DNA of 17,589 nt from Planctomycetota bacterium (GTDB lineage Bacteria > Planctomycetota > MHYJ01 > WSZJ01 > JACPWG01), in contig JACRIP010000125.1 in the NCBI GenBank assembly GCA_016220045.1, positions 1-17,589 on the forward strand, in the 5' to 3' direction. The translations under genes were made by a program, and so were the position numbers. Shown here piece by piece: positions 1 to 7,187 of the stretch. Positions within the stretch are counted from its first letter, which is position 1; each line of letters starts with the position of its first letter. The notes under the pieces are model-generated. The model made no database searches, was not told the DNA's origin, and saw only the letters and a program-made list of their open reading frames with translations.

Positions 1-1
1 C

Positions 2-550
2 GACCTGGAGGGCGCGGCGGCGGATTTTGCGCGTGCGCTCGAGATCCATCCGCGCTCGGTGCAAGCTTGGATCCTGGCCGGGGCGCTTCGGCGTGAGCGC
101 AAGGACCTGGCCGGCGCGGAAGCCGACCTGACGCGGGCGCTCGCGATCAACTCGCGGCTGCCCGAAGCCTGGTGCCACCGCGCGGCGATCCGCGCGGCCC
201 GGGGCGACGCCGAAGGAACGGCGGGCGCGATTTCAGACTACGGTGAAGTACTGCTCCGCGACCCGGACTACGAGATGGGCTGGTACGAACGCGGGCGGCT
301 GCGGCGGCGCGCCGGGGACGCGGAGGGAGAGGACGTGGACATGAGCGCCGCGCTGCGCCTGAGCGGGATTTTCGTGCAGGCCTACGTCGAGCGGGCGGCG
401 GCGCGGGAGGCGCAGGGGGGCGGGCGGTGGCCCGACGCGGCGGCGGACCTGGAGCGGGCGCTGGAGCTGGCGGGTCCGGCGTGGTCGGAGCGCGCGGAGG
501 TGCTCGCGGAGCTCGCGCGGCTGCGGGACGCAGGGAAGGGCGGGAAGTAG
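2..550 (+). CDS. TPR-repeat protein, 5'-truncated by the window edge
   Basis: The open frame runs in from the left edge (first full codon at base 2) and stops at TAG 548-550, leaving 182 C-terminal residues. An internal GTG at 59 opens the same frame, but coding similarity continues upstream of it, so it is not the likely start. The sequence is a run of tetratricopeptide-like helix pairs of about 34-36 residues, each with small residues at the A/G/Y positions and an 'A-L-x-x-x-P/S' turn (for example ADLTRALAINSRLPEAW and DLERALELAGPAW). The tail is rich in Ala, Arg and Glu, with no membrane segment. TPRs are protein-protein interaction scaffolds. In bacteria of this kind such C-terminal TPR arrays often follow a Ser/Thr kinase domain, but no kinase domain is visible here, so the full architecture is unknown. 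TPR assignment is confident; function is not. Confidence 0.8.
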   Translation, partial: DLEGAAADFARALEIHPRSVQAWILAGALRRERKDLAGAEADLTRALAINSRLPEAWCHRAAIRAARGDAEGTAGAISDYGEVLLRDPDYEMGWYERGRLRRRAGDAEGEDVDMSAALRLSGIFVQAYVERAAAREAQGGGRWPDAAADLERALELAGPAWSERAEVLAELARLRDAGKGGK

Positions 551-601
551 GGGAAGCCGGAGGCGGCGCGAAAAACTGCGCGCAATCGCGCGCGCCCCCG
601 G

Positions 602-607
602 TAGAAT
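602..607 (+). promoter_or_regulatory. possible -10 element upstream of the DUF4058 gene
   Basis: TAGAAT at 602-607 is a good match to a sigma-70 -10 box in an otherwise GC-dominated 128-bp gap between the TPR gene and the DUF4058 start at 679. No convincing -35 hexamer lies 16-18 nt upstream, so the call rests on one hexamer only. Confidence 0.25.
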
Positions 608-678
608 AGAGGCGGCGGGCGGTTGCGCGGCGGCGCGGTCGCGACCGAGTGCGCTTCCTTGGAGGACGGACCCGTACC

Positions 679-1466
679 ATGCGCTCCCCCTTCCCCGGGA
701 TGGACCCGTACCTGGAAGATCCGGCCGGCTGGCTGGACATCCACAATACGCTGGCGGCACTCCTGCGCAACGAATTGAACCGCACGCTCGGCGCCCGCTA
801 CTATGCCCGCTGCAACGAGCGCGTCCTGGTGGAGGCGGTGGCGGAGCGCGGACGCGGAGTCTACCCGGATCTGACCATCCTCCAGCGTTCACCGCAGGGA
901 GCGCGAACCGCGACGCTGGAAAGCGATGCGCCGGTGCGCGTGCGCATCGCCGAAGCGGAGTTCCGCGAGGCGTGGGTCGAGATCTGGGACCGGCAGGGCC
1001 ATCGGGTAGTGACGGCGATCGAGATCCTGAGTCCGTCGAACAAAGCGGCGGGGGGGCGGGCCGGGAACTGTACCTGCGCAAGCAGCGGGAGACGCTCGCG
1101 AGCGAGGTAAACCTGATCGAGATCGACCTGCTGCGTGCCGGCGCCTGGACGACCGCCGTCCCCGAGAGTGCCGAGCGGCAGGCGGGCGAGTTCTACTACC
1201 TGGACAGTCTGAGTCGGGCGCCGAACCGAGCGGAATTCGATCTCTATCCGATTCCGCTGGCGCAGCGGCTGCCGCGCCTCGCCGTCCCGCTCCTGCGGGG
1301 CGACGCGGACGGCGCGGTGGATCTGCAGAGCGCGCTCGATCGCGTCTACGAAGAGGGGCGGTACGGTGAAGTCCTGGACTATCGCGGCGAGCCGACGCCG
1401 CCGCTCTCGCCCGCGCAGGCGGCGTGGGCCGACGCGCTGCTCCGCGCGGCGGAACGGCGTGGGTAG
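679..1466 (+). pseudogene. DUF4058 family protein, reading frame broken at a G7 run
   Basis: The N-terminus MRSPFPGMDPYLE is the hallmark start of DUF4058 proteins, which selects ATG 679 over the in-frame GTG at 649. A GGAGGA at 661-666 lies rather far upstream. The first frame reads family-like sequence through EILSPSNKAAGG and then degenerates, stopping near 1110. The family sequence resumes in another frame as GRELYLRKQRETLASEVNLIEIDLLRAG and runs to TAG 1464-1466. The switch falls on the seven Gs at 1050-1056. Adding one G gives a continuous 263-codon frame (262 residues), close to the size I expect for this family. DUF4058 proteins are uncharacterised; some resemblance to nuclease-like restriction folds has been suggested, but I cannot confirm that here. 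The break could be a real inactivating or phase-variable indel, a programmed -1 shift, or a sequencing error in the homopolymer. Confidence 0.8.
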
Positions 1467-1467
1467 C

Positions 1468-1482
1468 GGGGGGGGGGGGGGG
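1468..1482. repeat. 15-base poly-G tract
   Basis: Fifteen consecutive Gs begin two bases after the DUF4058 stop codon, in the gap between two convergent genes. It is the longest homopolymer in the window. Others are G7 at 1050-1056, G9 at 6859-6867 and C9 at 7167-7175. Its length makes it prone to slippage both in the cell and in sequencing. Confidence 0.9.
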
Positions 1483-1490
1483 CTTTGGCG

Positions 1491-1540
1491 CAGCTAAACG
1501 ACGTTGAACGCTGTTAAACGCCGTTAAACGGCGTCACACG
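1491..1540. repeat. 10-bp tandem repeat, five units
   Basis: Five consecutive decamers follow the pattern CNGTTAAACG: cagctaaacg, acgttgaacg, ctgttaaacg, ccgttaaacg and gcgtcacacg. The middle two differ at one base and the outer ones are decayed. The array spans the stop codon (1514-1516) of the minus-strand gene, so the last residues of that protein (PFNGV) are encoded by repeat units. A 10-bp period is close to one DNA helical turn, placing all units on one face of the helix. Confidence 0.75.
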
Positions 1541-3973
1541 CCGGGTCTCGCCCTTGCGGAACGCGACCTCCCCCCGCCGATCCGGCGCGGGCCGCCGCTC
1601 GTAGCCCCACAGCCCGTCGAGCGCCGACGTGCCGGTCGTCTTCTCCAGCCCCTCCGAGACCATGCGCAACGCCTCCACCACCCCCGGCACCAGGAGAATG
1701 TGCCCGCTCGCGTCGCGCGGCATCTGCCACAGCCAGTCCTGCATCGTGCCCAGCTCCAGCAGCGACTCCAGCAGCAGACCGGCGAGCGCGCGCAGCCGAA
1801 AACAGAGCGCCACCAGCCCGGCGGTCGCAAAAAACCCGTACGGCTCCACCGCCGCCAACGCCGCCCGCAGCCCGGCTTCGTCGCGCGCGCGCAAGACCCG
1901 GCCCGCCAGCGGCTCGCGATCGTTCTTCGCCGTGCACACCAGCGCGTGCGGCCGGAGGTCCACGAAGCCGCCCACGCACACGTGGAAATCGCGCAGGTCC
2001 TCCGGCGTGGACCGGCCGCCCTGCGCCGCCTGCCGCTCCGAGAACCAGCGCGCCACGTCGTCGGTGCGCCGGACCACGAGGTCGAGCGGCGCCACGAAGT
2101 ACCCGTGACGCAGCCAGCTCCTCCCGTCCTGCTCGTAGAGGATCGGCGAACCGAGCGACGTCACGGCGCGCACCGCCCGCAGCACGGTATCGAGCACCGC
2201 CAGCCGCGCCGCCTCCTTCTCCGGGAAGAGCAGGTCATGGCCGGGCGCGCGGAAGGGCTTGAGCGGGGTCAGGTCTTTCGCGGAGTCCGCCGAAACCAGC
2301 ACGGCCAGGTCGCGCGCCAGCTCCGCCACGTCCCAGCCGCAGACGTCCTCGAAGGCGAGCGGACGCGAACGCTCCTCGAAGAAAGTCTGCGCATCGAAGC
2401 GCTCGATGTCCACGTACGCCGGGATCGCTTCCACGTCGAGCGTGCGCAGACGATGCAGGAGGATCAGAAGTCCGAGCGTGTGCAGCTCACCCTGATGCTT
2501 CGCCGAACCCAGGTCCTGCAATGCCATCGGCTCCAGCCCGGAGAGCTGCGCCGCGCGCAGGCCGGGCTGCGCCAGGAAATCGAAAACCGCCCGCGCATTG
2601 TCGGTCTCGGTGTAGTAGCAGACCTTCTTCTCGTCGAACCAGGGCGCCTGCGGATCGTCGCCGAAGAGGCAGACCTGCGCCATGACCAGCCCGAGCTCGC
2701 TCGCCGAGGCTACGCGCATTACCCGATAGAGGGCGTCGGCATTGGCGACGCTGAAGAAGCCGTTCTCGCCGCTGCGGATCGCGTAGGAGGGGCGCAGCGC
2801 CGGGCAGGCGGAGAGGGCGGGGAACCGGGCCGGGCCGGAGGGCGGGTCGTCGAGCGGCACGGCGAGCGGCGCGAAGACGTGCACCACCGGCGCCTGGCGC
2901 GATCCGGCGAACACCTCGCTCCCGTCCCCGGCCGCATCGAAGAGCATTTGCGCGACCTTGCGATGGACCGGAATGGTCTTGCGGATGCGCACCTCGTCCA
3001 CGCCGATCGCGGCCGCCGTGATCAGCGTCTTGACCCCGGCCTCGCCGTAGAGCTCGGTCAGGCGGTCGGCGAACTTCTGCTTGGCGACCAGCAGCTCGTC
3101 CTGGGCGGAGTGGGCGAACCCGAGCCGGATCGTCCGGTGCGGGCGGCCGTCCTCCCCGACGCGTTCGTCGTACATGCCGCCGACCGAGGTGGTGTGGGCC
3201 ACGACGACGTTGTCGGCCATCCCGGACTGGACACGCGCGAGGTCGTCGCGGATGGCGGTCAGGAGGGCGTCCTTGAGGCCGTCGCTTTGATCAGGTGTAA
3301 ACCCGAGCAGCTTGCCGGCGATGTCGAGGCCGTCGCAGTGGTAGGCGGCGAGGCTGGGGAGCGGGATGCCGATGAGCACGGAGCGGTAGCGGAAATCCGG
3401 GCGGTCGCCGAAGCGCTCGGCGCGGTAGCGTTCGAGGAAGGGGGAGAAGGGCCGGCCGGCGGCGATCGCGCGGCGCATGGCCGCGTGGACCGCCTGCGGA
3501 TCCGGGGTGCCGGGGACCGAGCCGGCACCGGCGGCGCACCCGAGCGAGTCGAGGTAAGCACGCACGTAGGCCGGCCGCTCGGGGCGGGCGGTGGCGGCGA
3601 TGCGGTCGAGGCCGGGCAGGGCCGCGAGCTCGAAGTCCTCGAGGGCGAAGAAGACCCCGGTGTGGGTCAGGTAGCCGTTGCGGACCTTGGCGGGATTGGC
3701 GTCGCGGCCGTGGCGGGATTCGACGAAGCGGAAGAGGCGGGTGGTGAAGAGCCGGCGCTCCATCGAGGTGCGGCCGGTGGCGACCAGGACGGGGACCTGC
3801 TCGGGTGCGGGCCGGCGCAGCGCCATCATCTCTTCGTAGAGGGCGAGCATCTTGAGGAGGGCGGTGCCGCCGACCGCGCCGGTGCCGCCGATCGCGACGT
3901 GGACGTCGCCGTAGCGCAGGGCGGCCTCGGGCGCGGCAAGGAAGCGGCCGAGGCGCGTCTTCTTGTAGCCCAT
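1514..3973 (-). CDS. Large uncharacterised protein with N-terminal Rossmann-like motif
   Basis: I do not recognise this 819-residue protein as a named family. A hydrophobic strand followed by a glycine-rich loop (VHVAIGGTGAVGG, residues 24-36) is a typical dinucleotide-binding beta-alpha-beta start, so an NAD(P)-binding dehydrogenase/reductase or epimerase-like N-terminal domain is plausible. Other conspicuous stretches are VVVAHTTSVGGMYDE and LITAAAIGVDEVRIRKTIPVHRK in the middle third. There is no signal peptide or membrane segment. The start is ATG 3971-3973, with GGGAG about 8 nt upstream. It converges on the DUF4058 gene, and its C-terminal codons run into the 10-bp repeat array. It lies downstream of the GH35 gene on the same strand, separated by a long inverted repeat, so co-transcription is doubtful. 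Coding status is firm from length and codon bias; the role is unknown. Confidence 0.8.
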   Translation of the reverse strand: MGYKKTRLGRFLAAPEAALRYGDVHVAIGGTGAVGGTALLKMLALYEEMMALRRPAPEQVPVLVATGRTSMERRLFTTRLFRFVESRHGRDANPAKVRNGYLTHTGVFFALEDFELAALPGLDRIAATARPERPAYVRAYLDSLGCAAGAGSVPGTPDPQAVHAAMRRAIAAGRPFSPFLERYRAERFGDRPDFRYRSVLIGIPLPSLAAYHCDGLDIAGKLLGFTPDQSDGLKDALLTAIRDDLARVQSGMADNVVVAHTTSVGGMYDERVGEDGRPHRTIRLGFAHSAQDELLVAKQKFADRLTELYGEAGVKTLITAAAIGVDEVRIRKTIPVHRKVAQMLFDAAGDGSEVFAGSRQAPVVHVFAPLAVPLDDPPSGPARFPALSACPALRPSYAIRSGENGFFSVANADALYRVMRVASASELGLVMAQVCLFGDDPQAPWFDEKKVCYYTETDNARAVFDFLAQPGLRAAQLSGLEPMALQDLGSAKHQGELHTLGLLILLHRLRTLDVEAIPAYVDIERFDAQTFFEERSRPLAFEDVCGWDVAELARDLAVLVSADSAKDLTPLKPFRAPGHDLLFPEKEAARLAVLDTVLRAVRAVTSLGSPILYEQDGRSWLRHGYFVAPLDLVVRRTDDVARWFSERQAAQGGRSTPEDLRDFHVCVGGFVDLRPHALVCTAKNDREPLAGRVLRARDEAGLRAALAAVEPYGFFATAGLVALCFRLRALAGLLLESLLELGTMQDWLWQMPRDASGHILLVPGVVEALRMVSEGLEKTTGTSALDGLWGYERRPAPDRRGEVAFRKGETRRVTPFNGV

Positions 3974-4052
3974 GCGCGACTCCCGCTCATCGCCCGGTGC
4001 CGAAGAGAAGCGTCGCCGGGGTCGGTGCCGGTCCCGCTGCTGGCCGTCGTAT

Positions 4053-4169
4053 CTCGTACTCGTACTCGTACTCGAAAGCCCAGGCGTACGAGAACGAGCC
4101 CGAGTAAAACTCCGCCCTCATCCCCCCTCCGACCCCGACCCCGACGTCGAGTACGAGTACGAGGACGAG
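4053..4169. repeat. Inverted repeat of a GTACGA-type hexamer array with 71-nt core
   Basis: The left arm 4053-4075 is three and a half copies of ctcgta. The right arm 4147-4169 is its reverse complement with one difference (22 of 23 bases pair, the odd one a possible G-T). Degraded units (gtacgagaacgag) also lie in the core, and the core ends in a CCGACC repeat. The element sits in the 283-bp gap between the 3' end of the GH35 gene and the 5' end of the 819-residue gene, both on the minus strand. There it could fold as a long hairpin in the transcript. The open frames across it translate to low-complexity YEYEYE or LVLVLV strings and are not genes. Confidence 0.75.
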
Positions 4170-4256
4170 GACGAGGAGGAAACCGGCGAGGGGATGCACC
4201 GCGGCTCCGGCTCCAGGACCCGCGGGTGCAGAGGCGTGGCTAAGTCTCTTCGCGAC

Positions 4257-6764
4257 TCACCACAACCGCACCACCTCGTAGCCGAATTCCCCGAGCGGCA
4301 GGTCGAGGCCCTCGGCCGTGAGCGACGCGGGCGTGCGCGCGGGCAACCCGAGGTCCGCCAGCAGGCGATGCAGCGCGTAGGTCTTGCCGGGGATCAGCCC
4401 GAGCGCGGCCGTGTCATGAAACCCGACGTGCACGGTCTGCGCCGGGCCGCCGTTGATCACAAAGAGATACGCTTCGTCGGTCGCGGTCCCGCGCCGCGCC
4501 CAGACTTCGGCGCGCAGGGTCGGCGAATCCACGGTCCGCGCCACCCCCGCCTCGCCCATCAGCCAGTCGAGGAGCGCGGTCTTGCCCGCCATGTCGGCCG
4601 GGTCAAGACCGTAGTAGCAATTGCGATTGTAGTCGGAGGTGAGCCAGGCGCCGACGTGGAAGGTCTTGCCCGCGCCATAGGTGCTCCGGTACCCCACCGG
4701 GGCGCCGTTCGCCCCGCCGGCCAGCCGTTCCCAGAGGAAGGGGGTGGCGCCGGGCGGCGGCGCCCACTTGCCGTAGTACCACTGCGACTTCAGGGTTCCG
4801 CCGTAGCCCGGGAAGGCGGCGTTGAGGTCGCCGCCGACGCGCAGGACCAGGCCGGGTCCGAGCAGCGGGAGCTGGAAGAACCAGGTCTTGTACCCGACCG
4901 GGGCGGCCGGGAAGAGCGCCGAGGTGAGGGAGGTGACGCCCGGCGCCGCCGCCCCCGCCTGCCACTTCAGGTTCTGGTCGCCGCGCCACAGGAAGTTGAT
5001 CAGCGTGCCGCCGCCCGCCACGTAGCCCGCGAGCTTGGCCGCGTCGGCTTCGCTCAGGTAGTCGGGGTTGACGTAGAGCACCGCCTTGAAGGCGGCGAGC
5101 TGGGCCGCCGTCGCCTGCTCGAGGTCGAGCACCGCCGGGTTGTAGCCCGCGGTCATCGCCCAGCCGAAGAGCCCGCCGTACTCGTTCGCGACCACCGACT
5201 CCATGTCCTCCAGGATGCCGCCCTGGGGATAGGCGTACTTCTGGTTGACCACGATCGCGAGCCGGTTCTCGACTTCGCGCGTCCGCATCAGGCGCACGCC
5301 GTAGGGCGAGAAGAGCTTGGTGCCGAAGTTCTTGAGCACGTCGTAGCGCGGGGTCTCGACGCCCGCCGGCGTGAGCGCCGCCTGGAAGGCGTATACGGAG
5401 TTGTCCGCATTGAAGCCGCCGCGCATCACGTAGAGCGAGCCGGCCTTCATGCCGTGGCCCGCGAGCTTGGCGAGCGTCTGCCCGGTCGCCTGCGGCCGGA
5501 CGTTCGTCGTGAGACCGTAGGGCCACTCGAAGTAGCCGCCCTGGATCTCGGAGGCCATGACGAAGTCCTGGGCGCCGGTGTTGAGATCGTTGTGGCGGTC
5601 GAAGAGCTTGGTCGCCTGGTCGACCTGGAAGGGGACGTCGAGCAGGTCGTTGTTGGTCGGCCAGACCTTGGGGTAGAGGTCGAGGGTGTCGAGCGCGACC
5701 GCGTTCTTGCGCAGGCCGTTGTACATCACGATCCAGCGCGCGGGCACGCCCTGGGGGCCGTCGTTGAGCGTGAACTTGATCTTGGGTTCGCGGATGCCGC
5801 GCAGCTCCCACTCGTGGCGCAGGATCGTCAGATAGCGCTGGATGTAGGCGGCGCCGGCGTCGAACCAGTCCCAGTGCCAGGGGTTCTTGCCGCGCTCGGC
5901 CGCCGGGAAGAGCGGCGGGCCGACCGGCGGCTGAACCAGCGGGAAGGCGGTGTACGCCGTCCCGTAGGCCGCGTTGAGCGCCGCGATCGAGCCGTACTTC
6001 AGACTCAGGAATTCACGGTAGTGCGCGAGCGCGGTCGGGCTGTAGTCGACCTTGTAGTGGTCTTCCCAGAAGAGGTTGGTCTCGTTGTCGAGCTGCACCA
6101 TGACGATGCACGGCTTGGTGTCGATGTACTTGCGGAGCGTCGGGGCGAGCTTGGTGAACCAGCGGCGCACGTGGTGCAGGAAGGTCGGGTGCAGGTAGGT
6201 GCACTGGCGGCCGGTGGGGGCGCCGTCGAGCGCGAAGGACCAGGGCAGGCCGGTGTGCCGACGCACGAGCGTCGCCGGATTCGCGTCCTTGAGCCACTGG
6301 GGCACGGCGCCGAAGGAGCCGAAGCCGGTGGGCCATTCCGCGGTGATGTAGGGCCCGGGCTTGATGACGACGTAGAGGTGACGTTCGTAGCAGAGATTGA
6401 GGAAGTAGTCGAGGTCCTTGGCGCCGCTGAACTGCCAGCCGCCGGGGGTCGGCTCGTGGTAGTCCCAGGGGACGTAGGTGCAAACGAGATTCATGCCGGC
6501 CGCGACCATCTTGTCGAGGGTGGCGGCCCACATGGCCTTGGTCGCGACCGGGTTGGAGTCGGCGGCGCGGATGCGGAAGTACTGGACTTCGGCGCCGTAG
6601 AGGTAGGTGGGGGTGCCGTTGATCGAGAGGACGCCGTCCGTGATAGCCACGCGGGGCGGGGCGGCGGAGGCGGAGGCGGGGGCGAGCAGGAGGGACAGCA
6701 GCAGGGGCAGGGCGAGGGTCGCGAAGCGCAGGACCGGAATGCCGGGGCGAAGAACGCGCGCCAT
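4257..6764 (-). CDS. Secreted glycoside hydrolase family 35 (beta-galactosidase-like)
   Basis: The 835-residue product starts at ATG 6762-6764, preceded by GGGAGA. A longer open frame reaches 7154 but passes through repeat DNA. Residues 1-36 form a signal peptide (Arg-rich start, Leu-rich core, ASASAA region). The TIM-barrel follows: LSINGTPTYLYGAEVQYFR (46-64), the GPYITAEWPTG motif (137-147), the acid/base motif QLDNETN with Glu228 the candidate, and ASEIQGGYFEW with Glu406 the candidate nucleophile. This is the GH35 pattern (GPYICAEW..., NE..., SE...). The second half contains a Rossmann-like stretch (LYVNPDYLSEADAAKLAGYV), then beta-rich C-terminal domains. GH35 enzymes release terminal beta-galactosyl residues from polysaccharides or glycans. 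Export suggests periplasmic or extracellular glycan use. No transporter or other CAZyme is adjacent. Exact substrate is unknown. Confidence 0.88.
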   Translation of the reverse strand: MARVLRPGIPVLRFATLALPLLLSLLLAPASASAAPPRVAITDGVLSINGTPTYLYGAEVQYFRIRAADSNPVATKAMWAATLDKMVAAGMNLVCTYVPWDYHEPTPGGWQFSGAKDLDYFLNLCYERHLYVVIKPGPYITAEWPTGFGSFGAVPQWLKDANPATLVRRHTGLPWSFALDGAPTGRQCTYLHPTFLHHVRRWFTKLAPTLRKYIDTKPCIVMVQLDNETNLFWEDHYKVDYSPTALAHYREFLSLKYGSIAALNAAYGTAYTAFPLVQPPVGPPLFPAAERGKNPWHWDWFDAGAAYIQRYLTILRHEWELRGIREPKIKFTLNDGPQGVPARWIVMYNGLRKNAVALDTLDLYPKVWPTNNDLLDVPFQVDQATKLFDRHNDLNTGAQDFVMASEIQGGYFEWPYGLTTNVRPQATGQTLAKLAGHGMKAGSLYVMRGGFNADNSVYAFQAALTPAGVETPRYDVLKNFGTKLFSPYGVRLMRTREVENRLAIVVNQKYAYPQGGILEDMESVVANEYGGLFGWAMTAGYNPAVLDLEQATAAQLAAFKAVLYVNPDYLSEADAAKLAGYVAGGGTLINFLWRGDQNLKWQAGAAAPGVTSLTSALFPAAPVGYKTWFFQLPLLGPGLVLRVGGDLNAAFPGYGGTLKSQWYYGKWAPPPGATPFLWERLAGGANGAPVGYRSTYGAGKTFHVGAWLTSDYNRNCYYGLDPADMAGKTALLDWLMGEAGVARTVDSPTLRAEVWARRGTATDEAYLFVINGGPAQTVHVGFHDTAALGLIPGKTYALHRLLADLGLPARTPASLTAEGLDLPLGEFGYEVVRLW

Positions 6765-6819
6765 GTCGTCTCCCGAAGGGGCAGAAACGGTCGGAAGGCG
6801 GTCCCCGAAAAGGAGTACA

Positions 6820-6848
6820 AGGATAGCATGCGGCGGGGCGGAAACCAA
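6820..6848 (-). promoter_or_regulatory. candidate sigma-70 promoter of the GH35 gene
   Basis: On the minus strand TTGGTT (6848-6843) and TATCCT (6825-6820) are separated by exactly 17 nt. The implied start is about 50 nt upstream of the GH35 ATG, just inside the adjacent repeat element. Three of six and four of six bases match the consensus, so this is a moderate prediction. Confidence 0.4.
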
Positions 6849-6888
6849 GCAGAAAGCCGGGGGGGGGCGAGCGATCGGCGGTACGGCG

Positions 6889-7125
6889 AAGGACCACGAA
6901 GGAGCGACGTGAACACAAAGGGCCACGAAGACGAGACCCACGAAGGGCCACGAAGCGAGTCGCCGGAAGGGAGGCAGCGGGAACAACTGGCGCAGGTCCG
7001 GTCGACCGCTGAAATCCGCTGCCCCCCTTCCGGCGACCGTCTTGGTGGTCCTTCGTGGTCCACGCTTCGTGGCCCTTCGTGTTCCCGTTTTCCTTTGCGG
7101 CCCTTTCCCCCGTCTTGGTGGCCCA
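6889..7125. repeat. ACGAAGG-type repeat arrays in inverted orientation around a palindromic core
   Basis: This element fills most of the 423-bp gap (6765-7187) between the GH35 start and the kinase 3' end. Left side (about 6889-6956): irregular copies of ccacgaagg. Right side (about 7045-7125): the same vocabulary in reverse complement (ccttcgtgg). Inside these, 6959-6980 pairs with 7016-7037 at 21 of 22 positions, enclosing a 35-nt loop that contains the small palindrome ggtcgacc. From general knowledge of translated junk frames (NTKGHEG-like strings), such ACGAAGG heptamers are common in intergenic DNA of Planctomycetota, Verrucomicrobiota and some proteobacteria. No gene is visible in it. 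Runs G9 (6859-6867) and C9 (7167-7175) lie near its two ends. Confidence 0.75.
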
Positions 7126-7187
7126 CGACCCGCCGGCCACCATCGGACCTGCACTGGGTGGCCCCTCCCCCCCCCGCCCCCCCGGCC

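Noticed and set aside
3987..4199. 70-residue minus-strand frame with hydrophobic LVLVLVLV stretch (possible small membrane protein)
   Set aside because: It is the direct translation of the hexamer repeat and its inverted copy (LVLVLV then YEYEYE).
1700..4243. 847-residue open frame on the + strand opposite the Rossmann-type gene
   Set aside because: Antisense shadow produced by high GC. The minus-strand frame has the coherent protein sequence and correct codon bias.
6889..7125. CRISPR array
   Set aside because: Repeats are short, irregular, not separated by constant-length spacers and change strand in the middle; no cas genes nearby.
6765..7154. N-terminal extension of the GH35 frame
   Set aside because: It reads through the ACGAAGG repeats and lacks a ribosome site. 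The signal peptide begins cleanly at ATG 6764.
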